From positions 248,001 through 312,000 of the forward strand of contig CP032039.1 of the NCBI GenBank assembly GCA_008032935.1: a stretch of DNA of 64,000 nt, in the 5' to 3' direction. Origin of the DNA: Helicobacter pylori. Its GTDB lineage: Bacteria; Campylobacterota; Campylobacteria; Campylobacterales; Helicobacteraceae. Every line of letters begins with the position of its first letter. Positions within the stretch are counted from its first letter, which is position 1. This document shows positions 18,684 through 28,337 of this stretch, piece after piece. The position numbers were made by a program, and so were the translations under genes. The notes below the pieces were generated by a model. That model made no database searches. It saw only the letters and a list, made by a program, of their open reading frames with translations, and was not told the origin of the DNA.

Positions 18684-18704
18684 CAGATTAGAAAAAATCT
18701 GTTT
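18684..18704 (+). terminator. Terminator-like hairpin downstream of ftsI
   Basis: CAGATT and AATCTG form a 6-bp stem around AGAAAA, followed by TTT. A second weak hairpin (ACTCC-AAAAA-GGAGT, 18626-18640) lies closer to the ftsI stop. Low GC makes both modest terminators. Confidence 0.4.
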
Positions 18705-18931
18705 AAGTTAGATTGATCCCAATTAAATAAAATGAGATTTGCATGATCCCTAGAAAGACAATCAAAACTAACCCTTAAATCAAAAAGAATGCGGATTAGC
18801 TTGCTATTATAATTTAAACGCAAGGTTTACAACAGGTGAGCGTTCAAAATTTAATCAAAATAATGTAAAATTAGAGCAATTATACCGATGTCTAGTGGCA
18901 TCAATTCAAGCTAACTAAAAGGCGAATTTAA

Positions 18932-19000
18932 ATGATTAAAAGCATAGAGATTGAAAATTACAAAAATTTTAAGCACCTTAAAATGGAAAATTTTAAATAA
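18932..19000 (+). pseudogene. Remnant of an AAA/OLD-type ATPase gene (N-terminal 22 codons)
   Basis: ATG-started 22-codon frame with RBS-like AAAAGGCG. Its product begins MIKSIEIENYKNFKHLKMEN. This is the typical first beta-strand and turn of SMC/RecF/OLD-like AAA ATPases, which normally continue into a Walker A. Here a stop follows at once and no Walker A is present, so it looks like the front end of a deleted gene. Such genes are often part of defence or retron-type modules. An accidental short frame cannot be excluded. Confidence 0.5.
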
Positions 19001-19022
19001 AGAAAGTTGAAAAGTTAGAAGA

Positions 19023-19042
19023 AACAACCTTTAAAGGTTGTT
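19023..19042 (-). terminator. Palindromic terminator between tsf and ftsI
   Basis: A perfect 20-base palindrome, AACAACCTTTAAAGGTTGTT, ten bases beyond the tsf stop and followed by TTTCTTC on the minus strand and TTTTCT... on the plus strand. It can act for tsf and possibly in both directions. Confidence 0.6.
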
Positions 19043-19052
19043 TTCTAAAATC

Positions 19053-20120
19053 TCACTTCATTTGCAAAGCCACTTCTTCAGCGAAATTCTCTGTCTTTTT
19101 CTCAATGCCTTCGCCCAATTCAAAACGCACATACTCAGTGATTGTTAAATCATCATCCCACTCTTTGGAACAATCAGCAACCACTTGAGCGATAGTTTTT
19201 TTATCGTCCATGACATAGAATTGCCCTAAAAGGGTCAGGCGTTGATCAATAAGGGTGTTATCAGCGATAAACCTTTCCATTTTTCCAGGAACGATTTTAT
19301 CCCAGATTTTTTCAGGCTTGCCCTGCTCTTTCAATTCGTCTTCAAAAGCTTTTTTTTGGTGTGCTAAAACTTCATCGCTCAATTCAATGCGACTCCCAAA
19401 AGTGGGGATGTTTTTCAAAGGTTTGCCCAATCGTTTAGCCTCTTCGTTGTCTTTTTCAATTTCAGCGATCAAGGCTAAGGTTTCTTTTTTGACAAAATCA
19501 AGGCTAAAGTCTTTGCAATCTAGCACTTGAGGTTTCATCGCTGCAGCATGCATAGCGATGTTTCGGGCTAGTTCCACCACTTTTGGAGCGTTTTTCTCAT
19601 TATTGTATTTTATACCGATTAACACGCCCACTCTAGCGTTAGAATGCGCATAACCATTGATGATATGAGAGCTAGGGGCTTTTAAATGAGCGATTTTTCT
19701 CACTAAAATGTTTTCACCAATCACAGCGATTTGAGAGTGCAAATATTCTTCAAAAGGCTTGTTGTCTAACGGGCTTTTAAGCAGTTCTTCTGTGGTATGG
19801 ATATTGTGGGCTTTGATCGTTTCTAAAGTTTTTTTCACCAATTCCTTAAAGCCCTCATTTTTAGCCACAAAATCCGTTTCGCTATTGATTTCTACCATCA
19901 TTGCGCTTTTAAAATCAGGCGCTACTTCTAAAGCGACTACGCCTTCAGCAGCGATCCTATCGGCCTTTTTAGCGGCTTTACTCAAGCCTTTTTCGCGCAA
20001 GAAATCAATGGCCTTTTGCAAATCCCCAGCCACTTCCACAAGGGCTTTTTTGCAATCCATCATGCCCGCATCGGTTAAATCCCTTAATTTTTTGACTAAT
20101 TGAGTGCTAATTCCTGACAT
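19053..20120 (-). CDS. tsf: Elongation factor Ts
   Basis: Nucleotide exchange factor for EF-Tu. 355 residues: N-terminal UBA-like domain (LVKKLRDLTDAGMMDCKKAL), core motif MMVEINSETDFVAKNEGF near residue 75, then the dimerisation region. The length is typical of the longer Campylobacterota form. Its start abuts the rpsB stop, as in the common rpsB-tsf operon. Confidence 0.97.
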   Translation of the reverse strand: MSGISTQLVKKLRDLTDAGMMDCKKALVEVAGDLQKAIDFLREKGLSKAAKKADRIAAEGVVALEVAPDFKSAMMVEINSETDFVAKNEGFKELVKKTLETIKAHNIHTTEELLKSPLDNKPFEEYLHSQIAVIGENILVRKIAHLKAPSSHIINGYAHSNARVGVLIGIKYNNEKNAPKVVELARNIAMHAAAMKPQVLDCKDFSLDFVKKETLALIAEIEKDNEEAKRLGKPLKNIPTFGSRIELSDEVLAHQKKAFEDELKEQGKPEKIWDKIVPGKMERFIADNTLIDQRLTLLGQFYVMDDKKTIAQVVADCSKEWDDDLTITEYVRFELGEGIEKKTENFAEEVALQMK

Positions 20121-20914
20121 TATTCGGCTCCTTGAGTGATTTCTTTTTGGATTTCAGCGAGCATTTCTTCTTTTTCTTCATTGCTCACGAACTCTATCTC
20201 TTCGCTATTTTCATCCGCATGGACGATTTCTTCTTGCATGAGTTCTCGCCCCTCTAAAATCGCTTCGCTCATTTCTTTACAAAATAGCCTAATAGAGCGG
20301 ATCGCATCGTCATTTCCAGGAATGGGGTAATCCACTAAATCAGGATCGCAGTTAGTGTCTAAAGGAGCCACGATAGGGATATGGAGTTTCCTCGCTTCAG
20401 CGACAGCGATTTTTTCTTTAGCCACATCAATCACAAAAATCATATCAGGGATTTTTTTCATGTGGCGCACCCCGCCAAGATACTTATCCAGCTTTTCTTT
20501 TTTCCTTAAGATCATGAGTTTTTCTTTTTTAGTCAATAGATCAATTTGACCGCTATTTTCCATTTCTTCAATGATTTCTAATTTTCTCACCGATTTTCTA
20601 ATGGTGCTAAAATTAGTCAGCATGCCACCAAGCCAGCGGTAATTGACATAAGGGACTTGAATGCTTTCAGCAAATTCTTTCAAAGTCTCATTGGCTTGTT
20701 TTTTAGTGCCTACAAACATGATGCTCTTGCCTTGAGCGCTCGCATCGCGCACGATATTATAAGTGTATCTAAAGTAGCGCAAGGTTTTTTGCAAATCAAT
20801 AATATGGATATTTTTCCTAACGCCAAAAATGAATTTCTTGGTTTTAGGGTTCCAACGCCTTGTTTGGTGTCCAAAATGCACACCGCATTCTAATAAATCT
20901 TTCATGGTTACCAT
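20120..20914 (-). CDS. rpsB: 30S ribosomal protein S2
   Basis: 264 residues with S2 signatures [18 protein letters not shown] near the start and [19 protein letters not shown] near residue 155. The acidic C-terminal tail ([20 protein letters not shown]) is common in epsilon forms. First gene of rpsB-tsf, transcribed from about 21066, leaving a leader of roughly 150 bases. Confidence 0.98.
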   Translation of the reverse strand: MVTMKDLLECGVHFGHQTRRWNPKTKKFIFGVRKNIHIIDLQKTLRYFRYTYNIVRDASAQGKSIMFVGTKKQANETLKEFAESIQVPYVNYRWLGGMLTNFSTIRKSVRKLEIIEEMENSGQIDLLTKKEKLMILRKKEKLDKYLGGVRHMKKIPDMIFVIDVAKEKIAVAEARKLHIPIVAPLDTNCDPDLVDYPIPGNDDAIRSIRLFCKEMSEAILEGRELMQEEIVHADENSEEIEFVSNEEKEEMLAEIQKEITQGAE

Positions 20915-20964
20915 GAATACGCTCCTTAAAGTTATTTTGGTTCTCTTCCTCCATGCTCATTTGA

Positions 20965-20982
20965 TTCTTAAATTCTTAAGAA
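20965..20982 (-). promoter_or_regulatory. Hairpin in the rpsB leader
   Basis: TTCTTAA and TTAAGAA form a 7-bp stem with an ATTC loop inside the predicted rpsB 5' untranslated leader. S2 operons in many bacteria are autoregulated through their leader. Whether this hairpin does so is inference. Confidence 0.35.
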
Positions 20983-21072
20983 CACCTAAATACAAGGATT
21001 AGCATGTGTGAATTTGACGCTGTCTTTGCCTTGTTCCTATTAAAATGATAGAAAAAACGACAAAACCTTATG

Positions 21073-21078
21073 ATTATA
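21073..21078 (-). promoter_or_regulatory. Extended -10 box for rpsB-tsf
   Basis: Minus strand reads TGCTATAATCAT, an extended TGn-TATAAT -10, about 160 bases before the rpsB start. The strong match fits a highly expressed translation operon. Confidence 0.65.
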
Positions 21079-21124
21079 GCAAAAGATTAAGGTTTTTTAG
21101 CTTAAGTAAAAAAGGCTTTTAGGT

Positions 21125-21130
21125 TATAAT
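21125..21130 (+). promoter_or_regulatory. -10 box for addA
   Basis: TATAAT in context GGTTATAATAAAGAC, 33 bases before the addA start. It is divergent from the rpsB promoter some 50 bases away. Confidence 0.6.
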
Positions 21131-21162
21131 AAAGACAAAATAGAATTTTAGGATAGAACTCA

Positions 21163-24003
21163 ATGGATACAAAAAGACAATGCATGGCTTTAAAGGCTTC
21201 AGCAGGGAGCGGGAAGACTTTCGCTTTGAGCGTGCGGTTTTTGGCCCTGTTGTTTAAGGGGGCTAATCCTAGCGAGATTTTAACGCTCACTTTCACTAAA
21301 AAAGCCACCGCCGAAATGAAAGAGCGTATTTTAGACTATTTAAAAATTTTGCAACAAGAAAACCTTGAAAATGAAAAAGAAAAATCCCAAAATATCCTAA
21401 AAGAATTAGAAGAAAAATACCATTTAGACCCTAGTTTAGTGCGAAATAGCGCTCCAAAAATCTACCAACGCTTTTTAAACGCTGAAATCAGAATCAGCAC
21501 TATTGATGCGTTTTTTCAAAGCATTTTAAGGAAATTTTGCTGGTTTGTGGGGTTGAGTGCGAATTTTGAAGTCAATGAAGACACAGAAGTGCACCAACGA
21601 CAGCTTAATGAGAGTTTTTTGAGCACTTTAAACAGCGAACAGCTTGAAGAATTGAGCGCTTTTATCGTCCAATGCTTAAGTTATGAGAGTTACACAAGCG
21701 ATTCTATTTTAGAGCGGTTGCGTTTTTTAAAAAACAAGCTCTATTTATTTGATCCTAATAAGAAAGAACCTGCATTTGATGAAGAGGGTTTTTTAGAAAA
21801 ACTAAGGAGCTTAAACAACCAAATTCAAAGCATAGAAACAGCGTCAGATAGGGCTAAAACAGCCATTAAATGCGATAGTTTTAGGGGATTTTTAAACAGC
21901 TCTTTAACCTGGCTTGAAAAAAAGAGCGAATATCAATCTTTCAAAAAACTTAAAAGTGAAATCCCCACTTTAGAGAGCGAATGCGAAGAGATTGAAAACG
22001 ATTTAAAACGCTATTATGAAGCCAAAGAAACCGCAATATTTAAAAAATTCCCTAAATTCATCCAACTTTATGATAACGCCACTTCTAAAATCCAAGCCCT
22101 AGATTTTGATGCGATTAAAGATAAAGTCCATGCCTTATTGAATGGTTATGAAGAGATGCCGGCGGAGTTTTTTTATTTCAGGTTGGACAGCAAGATCGCG
22201 CACATTTTGATTGATGAATTTCAAGACACGAGTTTGAACGATTATAAGATTTTAGCCCCTTTTATTGATGAGATTAAAGCTGGGATAGGGCAAGCTAAAT
22301 GGCACAGGAGCGTGTTTTTTGTGGGCGATGTCAAGCAGAGCATTTATGCCTTTAGGGGGAGTTTTAGCTCTTTGTTTGAAAGCGTTTCTAAGGATTTTTA
22401 CCACGATAATTTACAATTCAACCACCGCAGTGCACCTTTAATCATTAATTATGTGAACACCATTTTTAAAAAAGCTTATCAAAATTCCCCCACCGCTTAT
22501 TTGGAGCAAAAATACCCTAAAGCTTCTCAAAATAAACATGCTACAGACGGCTATGTTAAAGTCTCTTTAGTGGCTGATGAAAGAGAATTGTTATTAAATC
22601 AGGTCTTACAAGAAGCTCAAAACCTTTTAGAACATCGTATTGATCCTAAAAACATTACCATTTTATGCGCCACTAATGATGACGCTTTAGAAATCAAAAA
22701 TTATTTGCAAGAGAATTTGAGCGACATTCGCCCAAGCACGGAATCTAGCGCGAGATTGTCTCAATTGGTAGAATCTAAGATCATTAAGAACGCTTTAGAA
22801 TACGCTTTAGCGGAAGAACCTTACAAGCCCTTTTATAAGCACAGCGTTTTAAAACTCGCCGGATACTTGCATGATGATGTGATCGCTTTACCTGGTTTTA
22901 ACCCTAAAAAAGAGAGCGTGGCAAGCTTTGTGTGGAAAATTATGGAGCAGTTTAAACTTTATGAAGAGCCTGCACAAAGCTGTTTGGAATTGGCCATTGG
23001 GTGCGAAGACGCCAATGATTTTTTAGAAAAATTAGAGGCTAAAGAGATCGCTTCTTTCAATCCAAAAGGTGCACAGATCATGACCATCCATAAATCTAAA
23101 GGCATGCAATTCCCTTATGTGATCGTGTGCGAACGCTTGGGCAATCCTAATTCAAATCACTCCAATCAACTCCTTGAAGAATATAACGGCACAGAGCTTG
23201 CGCGCCTTTATTACAGAATGAAAAATCGTGAGGTCGTGGATAAAGATTACGCTAGGGCTTTAGACAAAGAAGAAGCGGCCAAAGATCATGAAGAAATTAA
23301 TGTGTATTATGTCGCATTCACTAGGGCTGAGTTAGGGCTGATTGTCGTGGCCAAAGACAAAAAAGAAAGCAAAAAAGAAAGCAAAAACAAAACAATGCGC
23401 GAACAATTGGATCTTGTGCCTTTAGAAGAGGGGGAAATTATGCCGGTTATTTCTCCACAAAAAGAGCCTTTAATCGCAAGCGTGTTAATCAAACCCCATG
23501 CCTATGGCGAGCAAGTCCAAGAGATAGAAGAAGAGCCAGAGAGCGATTATGAAAAGAATAACGACCAGGAAGCGATCAATTTTGGTATCGCTTTGCACAA
23601 GGGATTAGAATACCAATACGCTTACAACATTCCTAAAAAAAGCGTTTTAGAATATTTAAACTACCATCATGGTTTTTATGGTTTGGATTATCAGGCGTTA
23701 GAAGAAAGTTTAGAGCTTTTTGAAAACGATGCAGAGATACAAACTCTTTTTAAAAATTATGCCTTAAAAGGCGAAGTGGCTTTTTTATTTGAAGGGGTTG
23801 TGTCTAGGATTGATGTTTTATTGTGGGATAAGGGGCAAAATTTGTATGTTTTAGATTATAAAAGCTCTCAAAATTACCAGCAAAGCCATAAAGTGCAAGT
23901 GTCTCATTACGCTGCGTTTTTGCAAACTCAAGCCCCCCATTTTAAGATACAAGCGGGCATTATTTACGCTCATAAAAGACTGCTTGAAAAATTATGGGTT
24001 TGA
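21163..24003 (+). CDS. addA: AddA-type helicase-nuclease (AddAB double-strand break repair)
   Basis: 946-residue UvrD-like helicase with a C-terminal RecB-type nuclease. Walker A ASAGSGKTFA is near residue 14, DEFQDTS (motif II) near 350, GDVKQSIYAFRG (III) near 385, QIMTIHKSKGMQFPYVI (V) near 640, and nuclease motif IDVLLWDK...YVLDYKSSQNYQQ near 890. HP1553 is the AddA subunit of H. pylori AddAB, required for recombinational repair and efficient colonisation; addB is elsewhere. Ends 23 bases before the nhaA ATG. Confidence 0.92.
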   Translation: MDTKRQCMALKASAGSGKTFALSVRFLALLFKGANPSEILTLTFTKKATAEMKERILDYLKILQQENLENEKEKSQNILKELEEKYHLDPSLVRNSAPKIYQRFLNAEIRISTIDAFFQSILRKFCWFVGLSANFEVNEDTEVHQRQLNESFLSTLNSEQLEELSAFIVQCLSYESYTSDSILERLRFLKNKLYLFDPNKKEPAFDEEGFLEKLRSLNNQIQSIETASDRAKTAIKCDSFRGFLNSSLTWLEKKSEYQSFKKLKSEIPTLESECEEIENDLKRYYEAKETAIFKKFPKFIQLYDNATSKIQALDFDAIKDKVHALLNGYEEMPAEFFYFRLDSKIAHILIDEFQDTSLNDYKILAPFIDEIKAGIGQAKWHRSVFFVGDVKQSIYAFRGSFSSLFESVSKDFYHDNLQFNHRSAPLIINYVNTIFKKAYQNSPTAYLEQKYPKASQNKHATDGYVKVSLVADERELLLNQVLQEAQNLLEHRIDPKNITILCATNDDALEIKNYLQENLSDIRPSTESSARLSQLVESKIIKNALEYALAEEPYKPFYKHSVLKLAGYLHDDVIALPGFNPKKESVASFVWKIMEQFKLYEEPAQSCLELAIGCEDANDFLEKLEAKEIASFNPKGAQIMTIHKSKGMQFPYVIVCERLGNPNSNHSNQLLEEYNGTELARLYYRMKNREVVDKDYARALDKEEAAKDHEEINVYYVAFTRAELGLIVVAKDKKESKKESKNKTMREQLDLVPLEEGEIMPVISPQKEPLIASVLIKPHAYGEQVQEIEEEPESDYEKNNDQEAINFGIALHKGLEYQYAYNIPKKSVLEYLNYHHGFYGLDYQALEESLELFENDAEIQTLFKNYALKGEVAFLFEGVVSRIDVLLWDKGQNLYVLDYKSSQNYQQSHKVQVSHYAAFLQTQAPHFKIQAGIIYAHKRLLEKLWV

Positions 24004-24026
24004 AAATAAAAATTTTAAGGTTGTCT

Positions 24027-25343
24027 ATGAATCTCAAAAAAACAGAAAACGCGCTCAGTTTGACGCTTAAAAACTTCATTAAAAGCGAATCTTTTGGAGG
24101 GATTTTCCTCTTTTTGAACGCCGTTTTAGCGATGGTGGTGGCTAATTCGTTTTTAAAAGAAAGTTATTTTGCACTATGGCACACCCCTTTTGGGTTTCAA
24201 ATAGGGGATTTTTTTATCGGCTTTAGTTTGCACAACTGGATTGATGATGTTTTAATGGCGTTATTTTTTTTAATGATAGGCTTAGAGATCAAGCGAGAAT
24301 TGTTGTTTGGGGAATTATCTAGTTTCAAAAAAGCTTCTTTCCCTGTGATTGCGGCTCTTGGGGGCATGATAGCCCCAGGATTGATTTATTTTTTCCTTAA
24401 CGCTGATACGCCCTCTCAGCATGGTTTTGGGATCCCTATGGCGACAGATATTGCGTTCGCTTTAGGCGTGATCATGCTTTTAGGTAAGAGGGTGCCAACC
24501 GCCTTAAAGGTTTTTTTAATCACTCTAGCGGTGGCTGATGATTTGGGAGCTATTATCGTGATCGCGCTCTTTTATACCACGAATTTAAAATTCGCATGGC
24601 TTTTAGGGGCTTTAGGGGTGGTTCTTATCTTAGCGGTATTGAACCGCTTGAATGTCCGCTCGCTCATCCCTTACTTGCTTTTAGGGGTGTTGCTTTGGTT
24701 TTGCGTGCATCAAAGCGGTATCCATGCAACGATCGCTGCAGTGGTTCTAGCTTTTATGATACCGGTGAAGATCCCTAAAGATTCTAAAAATGTAGAGCTT
24801 TTGGAACTGGGCAAGCGATACGCAGAAACGAGTTCAGGAGCGCTTTTGACCAAAGAGCAGCAAGAAATCTTGCATTCCATTGAAGAAAAAGCGAGCGCTT
24901 TACAAAGCCCCTTAGAAAGATTGGAGCATTTTTTAGCCCCCATCAGCGGGTATTTCATCATGCCCTTATTCGCGTTTGCAAACGCTGGGGTGAGCGTTGA
25001 TTCTAGCATCAATTTAGAAGTGGATAAGGTGCTTTTAGGGGTTATTTTAGGGCTTTGTTTGGGCAAGCCTTTAGGGATTTTCTTAATCACTTTTATAAGC
25101 GAAAAGCTCAAAATCACCGCGCGCCCTAAAGGCATCAGCTGGTGGCATATTTTAGGGGCTGGGCTTTTAGCAGGGATTGGTTTTACCATGTCTATGTTTA
25201 TTTCTAATCTGGCTTTCACGAGCGAGCATGAGGACGCTATGGAAGTGGCAAAAATTGCGATTTTACTCGGATCTTTGATTTCTGGGATCATAGGGGCTTT
25301 GTATTTATTCGCGCTAGATAAAAGAGCGGCTTTAAAGAAATAG
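24027..25343 (+). CDS. nhaA: Na+/H+ antiporter NhaA
   Basis: 438 residues from the ATG at 24027, the length I recall for HP1552; an in-frame start at 23994 would overlap addA and is less likely. About twelve spans. The ion-binding aspartate pair is in TLAVADDLGAIIVIALFYT. A hydrophilic insert at about 255-300, after MIPVKIPKDSKN, is longer than in E. coli NhaA and typical of Helicobacter. Exports sodium against protons at neutral to alkaline pH. Confidence 0.96.
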   Translation: MNLKKTENALSLTLKNFIKSESFGGIFLFLNAVLAMVVANSFLKESYFALWHTPFGFQIGDFFIGFSLHNWIDDVLMALFFLMIGLEIKRELLFGELSSFKKASFPVIAALGGMIAPGLIYFFLNADTPSQHGFGIPMATDIAFALGVIMLLGKRVPTALKVFLITLAVADDLGAIIVIALFYTTNLKFAWLLGALGVVLILAVLNRLNVRSLIPYLLLGVLLWFCVHQSGIHATIAAVVLAFMIPVKIPKDSKNVELLELGKRYAETSSGALLTKEQQEILHSIEEKASALQSPLERLEHFLAPISGYFIMPLFAFANAGVSVDSSINLEVDKVLLGVILGLCLGKPLGIFLITFISEKLKITARPKGISWWHILGAGLLAGIGFTMSMFISNLAFTSEHEDAMEVAKIAILLGSLISGIIGALYLFALDKRAALKK

Positions 25344-25353
25344 TGAAAAATGC

Positions 25354-25359
25354 TATAAT
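25354..25359 (+). promoter_or_regulatory. Extended -10 box for yajC-secD-secF
   Basis: TGCTATAAT, an extended -10, 31 bases before the yajC ATG, which has RBS AAGGAAAT. Likely start of the Sec/leuS transcription unit. Confidence 0.65.
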
Positions 25360-25390
25360 TTGAGATTAAAACATCTTTTAAGGAAATTAA

Positions 25391-25774
25391 ATGGGACAAA
25401 TTAAAGACATTCTAACGACGCTTTTACCCCTTGTGGTGTTGTTTCTTATTTTTTATTTTTTGATCGTTCGCCCGCAACGCCAGCAACAAAAAAAGCACAA
25501 AGAAATGATAGAGGGCTTGACTAAGGGCGATAAAATCGTTACTCAAGGAGGGTTCATCGTTGAGGTGCTTAAAGCGGAAGCGAATTTTTTTAGCGTGAAG
25601 CTCAATGATGACACCACCGCTAAACTTTCTAAAAACTATGTAGCGTTCAAATTAGACGAATTGGATCAATTTGGTTTGGCAGAGCCTATAGTTATCCAAC
25701 AAGGCAGAGAAGAAATCTCGGCAAAATTATCTGGTACTAAAACTTTGAAACAACGCCAAATAACAACTGAATGA
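25391..25774 (+). CDS. yajC: Sec translocase accessory protein YajC with a SecD-derived tail
   Basis: 127 residues: one N-terminal membrane span ([16 protein letters not shown]), [13 protein letters not shown] and [15 protein letters not shown], all typical of YajC of about 100 residues. From residue 90 the tail reads [20 protein letters not shown], almost the same as [20 protein letters not shown] in SecD next door. The matching DNA (25661-25746 and 26221-26306) is about 83% identical by my count. The tail thus looks like a captured SecD fragment. It overlaps secD by four bases. Confidence 0.92.
   Translation: MGQIKDILTTLLPLVVLFLIFYFLIVRPQRQQQKKHKEMIEGLTKGDKIVTQGGFIVEVLKAEANFFSVKLNDDTTAKLSKNYVAFKLDELDQFGLAEPIVIQQGREEISAKLSGTKTLKQRQITTE
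25661..25746 (+). repeat. Direct repeat, copy in yajC
   Basis: 86 bases starting TTGGATCAATTTGGTTTGGC, paired with 26221-26306 in secD in the same reading frame. I count 15 mismatches. The first 27 bases are identical. Confidence 0.85.
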
Positions 25775-27348
25775 AACTTTTTAACCCTCGTTTAATCGTT
25801 TTTATTTGCGCGCTTCTTTTAGGGGTAGGGTTTTCTGTGCCTTCTTTACTAGAGACTAAAGGCCCTAAAATCACTTTAGGTTTGGATTTAAGGGGGGGGT
25901 TGAACATGCTTTTAGGGGTGCAAACCGATGAGGCTTTAAAAAACAAGTATTTAAGCTTGGCGTCCGCTTTAGAATACAACGCTAAAAAGCAAAATATCTT
26001 GCTTAAAGACATTAAATCCAGTTTAGAAGGGATCAGTTTTGAGCTTTTAGATGAAGATGAGGCGAAAAAATTAGACGCGCTTTTAGTGGAATTGCAAGGT
26101 CATAGCCAGTTTGAAATCAAAAAAGAAGCGGAGTTTTATAGCGTGAAGCTCACCCCTTTAGAGCAAGAAGAATTGCGTAAAAACACGATTTTGCAAGTGA
26201 TAGGGATCATTCGTAACCGCTTGGATCAATTTGGTTTGGCAGAGCCTGTAGTCATCCAGCAAGGTAAAGAAGAAATTTCGGTGCAATTGCCCGGCATTAA
26301 GACTTTAGAAGAAGAACGGCGCGCTAAAGACTTGATTTCAAGATCCGCTCATTTGCAGATGATGGCAGTGGATGAAGAACACAATAAAGATGCGATGAAA
26401 ATGACGGATTTAGAGGCTCAAAAATTAGGCAGTGTGTTGTTATCGGATGTGGAAATGGGGGGTAAAATCTTACTCAAAGCGATCCCCATTTTAGATGGCG
26501 AAATGCTTACAGATGCGAAAGTGGTGTATGATCAAAACAACCAGCCGGTGGTGAGCTTCACGCTGGATGCACAAGGGGCTAAGATTTTTGGGGATTTCTC
26601 AGGCGCGAATGTGGGCAAACGCATGGCGATCGTTTTAGACAATAAGGTTTATTCAGCCCCGGTGATCAGGGAGCGTATTGGTGGGGGGAGCGGGCAAATT
26701 AGCGGGAATTTTAGCGTGGCTCAAGCGAGCGATTTAGCGATCGCTTTAAGGAGTGGAGCGATGAGCGCTCCCATTCAGGTTTTAGAAAAAAGGATTATAG
26801 GCCCGAGCTTAGGGAAAGACAGCATTAAAACTTCCATTATCGCCCTCATTGGGGGCTTTATTTTAGTGATGGGCTTTATGGTGCTTTATTACTCCATGGC
26901 GGGGGTGATCGCTTGTTTGGCGTTAGTGGTCAATCTTTTTTTGATTGTGGCGGTCATGGCGATTTTTGGAGCTACGCTGACTTTACCGGGAATGGCGGGG
27001 ATTGTTTTAACCGTGGGGATTGCCGTGGATGCTAATATCATTATCAATGAGCGCATTAGAGAAGTCTTAAGAGAGAATGAGGGCATCGCTAAGGCGATCC
27101 ATTTAGGCTATATCAATGCGAGTCGGGCGATTTTTGATTCCAATATCACTTCCTTGATCGCTTCAGTGTTGTTATACGCTTATGGCACAGGAGCGATTAA
27201 AGGCTTTGCTCTCACCACAGGCATTGGGATTTTGGCCTCTATTATCACCGCTATTATAGGCACGCAAGGGATTTATCAAGCCCTTTTACCTAAACTCACC
27301 CAAACAAAAAGCCTTTACTTTTGGTTTGGCGTGAATAAAAGAGCTTAG
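25771..27348 (+). CDS. secD: Protein-export membrane protein SecD
   Basis: Proton-driven SecDF subunit that helps release translocated proteins. 525 residues: first span ([17 protein letters not shown]), [11 protein letters not shown], a large periplasmic P1 domain, then five spans with the conserved [16 protein letters not shown]. An intact G8 run encodes the RGG motif. Eight bases before secF. HP1550 counterpart. Confidence 0.96.
   Translation: MKLFNPRLIVFICALLLGVGFSVPSLLETKGPKITLGLDLRGGLNMLLGVQTDEALKNKYLSLASALEYNAKKQNILLKDIKSSLEGISFELLDEDEAKKLDALLVELQGHSQFEIKKEAEFYSVKLTPLEQEELRKNTILQVIGIIRNRLDQFGLAEPVVIQQGKEEISVQLPGIKTLEEERRAKDLISRSAHLQMMAVDEEHNKDAMKMTDLEAQKLGSVLLSDVEMGGKILLKAIPILDGEMLTDAKVVYDQNNQPVVSFTLDAQGAKIFGDFSGANVGKRMAIVLDNKVYSAPVIRERIGGGSGQISGNFSVAQASDLAIALRSGAMSAPIQVLEKRIIGPSLGKDSIKTSIIALIGGFILVMGFMVLYYSMAGVIACLALVVNLFLIVAVMAIFGATLTLPGMAGIVLTVGIAVDANIIINERIREVLRENEGIAKAIHLGYINASRAIFDSNITSLIASVLLYAYGTGAIKGFALTTGIGILASIITAIIGTQGIYQALLPKLTQTKSLYFWFGVNKRA
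26221..26306 (+). repeat. Direct repeat, parent copy in secD
   Basis: The segment encodes the conserved [14 protein letters not shown] part of the SecD P1 domain, so it is presumably the source of the yajC tail copy at 25661-25746. Confidence 0.85.
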
Positions 27349-27356
27349 GAGGTTTT

Positions 27357-28328
27357 ATGGAATTATTCAAACAAACTAGAATCTTAAGCTTCATGCGTTA
27401 TTCCAATTATGGGGTGATCGTTTCAGCGATCTTAGTGCTTCTAGCGTTAGGGCTTTTGTTTTTCAAAGGGTTTTCTTTAGGGATTGATTTTGCGGGGGGG
27501 AGTTTGGTGCAAGTGCGTTACACTCAAAACGCCCCCATTAAAGAAGTGCGCGATCTGTTTGAAAAAGAAGCTCGCTTTAAAGGCGTGCAAGTGAGCGAAT
27601 TTGGCTCTAAAGAAGAGATTTTAATCAAATTCCCTTTTGTAGAAACGGCTGAAAACGAAGACTTGAACGCTATCGTGGCTAACATTCTAAAACCTAGCGG
27701 CGATTTTGAAATCCGTAAATTTGACACCGTGGGCCCTAGAGTGGGGAGCGAATTGAAAGAAAAGGGCATTTTGTCGCTGATTTTAGCGTTAATGGCGATC
27801 ATGGTCTATGTGAGTTTCCGCTATGAATGGCGTTTCGCTTTAGCGAGTGTTATTGCGCTTGTACATGATGTGATTTTAGTGGCAAGCTCGGTGATTGTTT
27901 TTAAGATTGATATGAATTTGGAAGTGATTGCGGCCTTGCTCACATTGATCGGGTATTCCATTAATGATACGATCATTATTTTTGATCGGATCAGAGAAGA
28001 AATGCTCTCTCAAAAAACCAAAAACGCCATTCAAGCCATTGATGAAGCCATTTCTAGCACGCTCACGCGCACGCTTTTAACTTCTTTAACCGTGTTTTTT
28101 GTGGTGTTGATTTTGTGCGTGTTTGGGAGTAAGATCATCATTGGCTTTTCATTGCCCATGCTAATAGGCACGATTGTAGGGACTTACAGCTCTATTTTCA
28201 TCGCCCCTAAAGTGGCGTTATTGTTAGGCTTTGATATGGGTAAATATTATGAGAATGAGGCTAGAAAAATCAAAAAAGCTCAAGAGAAAGAAAAAATGCG
28301 CCGTTTGTATGAGGGCGGTCAAGTTTAA
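27357..28328 (+). CDS. secF: Protein-export membrane protein SecF
   Basis: 323 residues, six spans. Motif GIDFAGGSLVQVRY near residue 43 and the transmembrane block LIGYSINDTIIIFDRIREE. RBS AGGAGG before the start. Partner of SecD in the same operon. Confidence 0.96.
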   Translation: MELFKQTRILSFMRYSNYGVIVSAILVLLALGLLFFKGFSLGIDFAGGSLVQVRYTQNAPIKEVRDLFEKEARFKGVQVSEFGSKEEILIKFPFVETAENEDLNAIVANILKPSGDFEIRKFDTVGPRVGSELKEKGILSLILALMAIMVYVSFRYEWRFALASVIALVHDVILVASSVIVFKIDMNLEVIAALLTLIGYSINDTIIIFDRIREEMLSQKTKNAIQAIDEAISSTLTRTLLTSLTVFFVVLILCVFGSKIIIGFSLPMLIGTIVGTYSSIFIAPKVALLLGFDMGKYYENEARKIKKAQEKEKMRRLYEGGQV

Positions 28329-28337
28329 GGAGTTTCT

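Larger units (their letters stand above)
18607..19052. other. 446-base region between convergent ftsI and tsf
   Basis: Holds two hairpins and a 22-codon remnant of an ATPase gene, listed separately. I see nothing else coding. It may be a former gene locus that has been deleted. Confidence 0.5.

Noticed and set aside
23980-24090. Longer AddA C-terminus in another frame (reading NYGFENKNFKVVYESQKN)
   Set aside because: It looks protein-like but would need a change opposite to all other errors, and would overlap the nhaA start. I kept the stop at 24003.
24710-25399. 229-codon open frame opposite nhaA
   Set aside because: It is the antisense shadow of a well-conserved membrane protein gene, has no motif and no RBS, and covers the yajC promoter.
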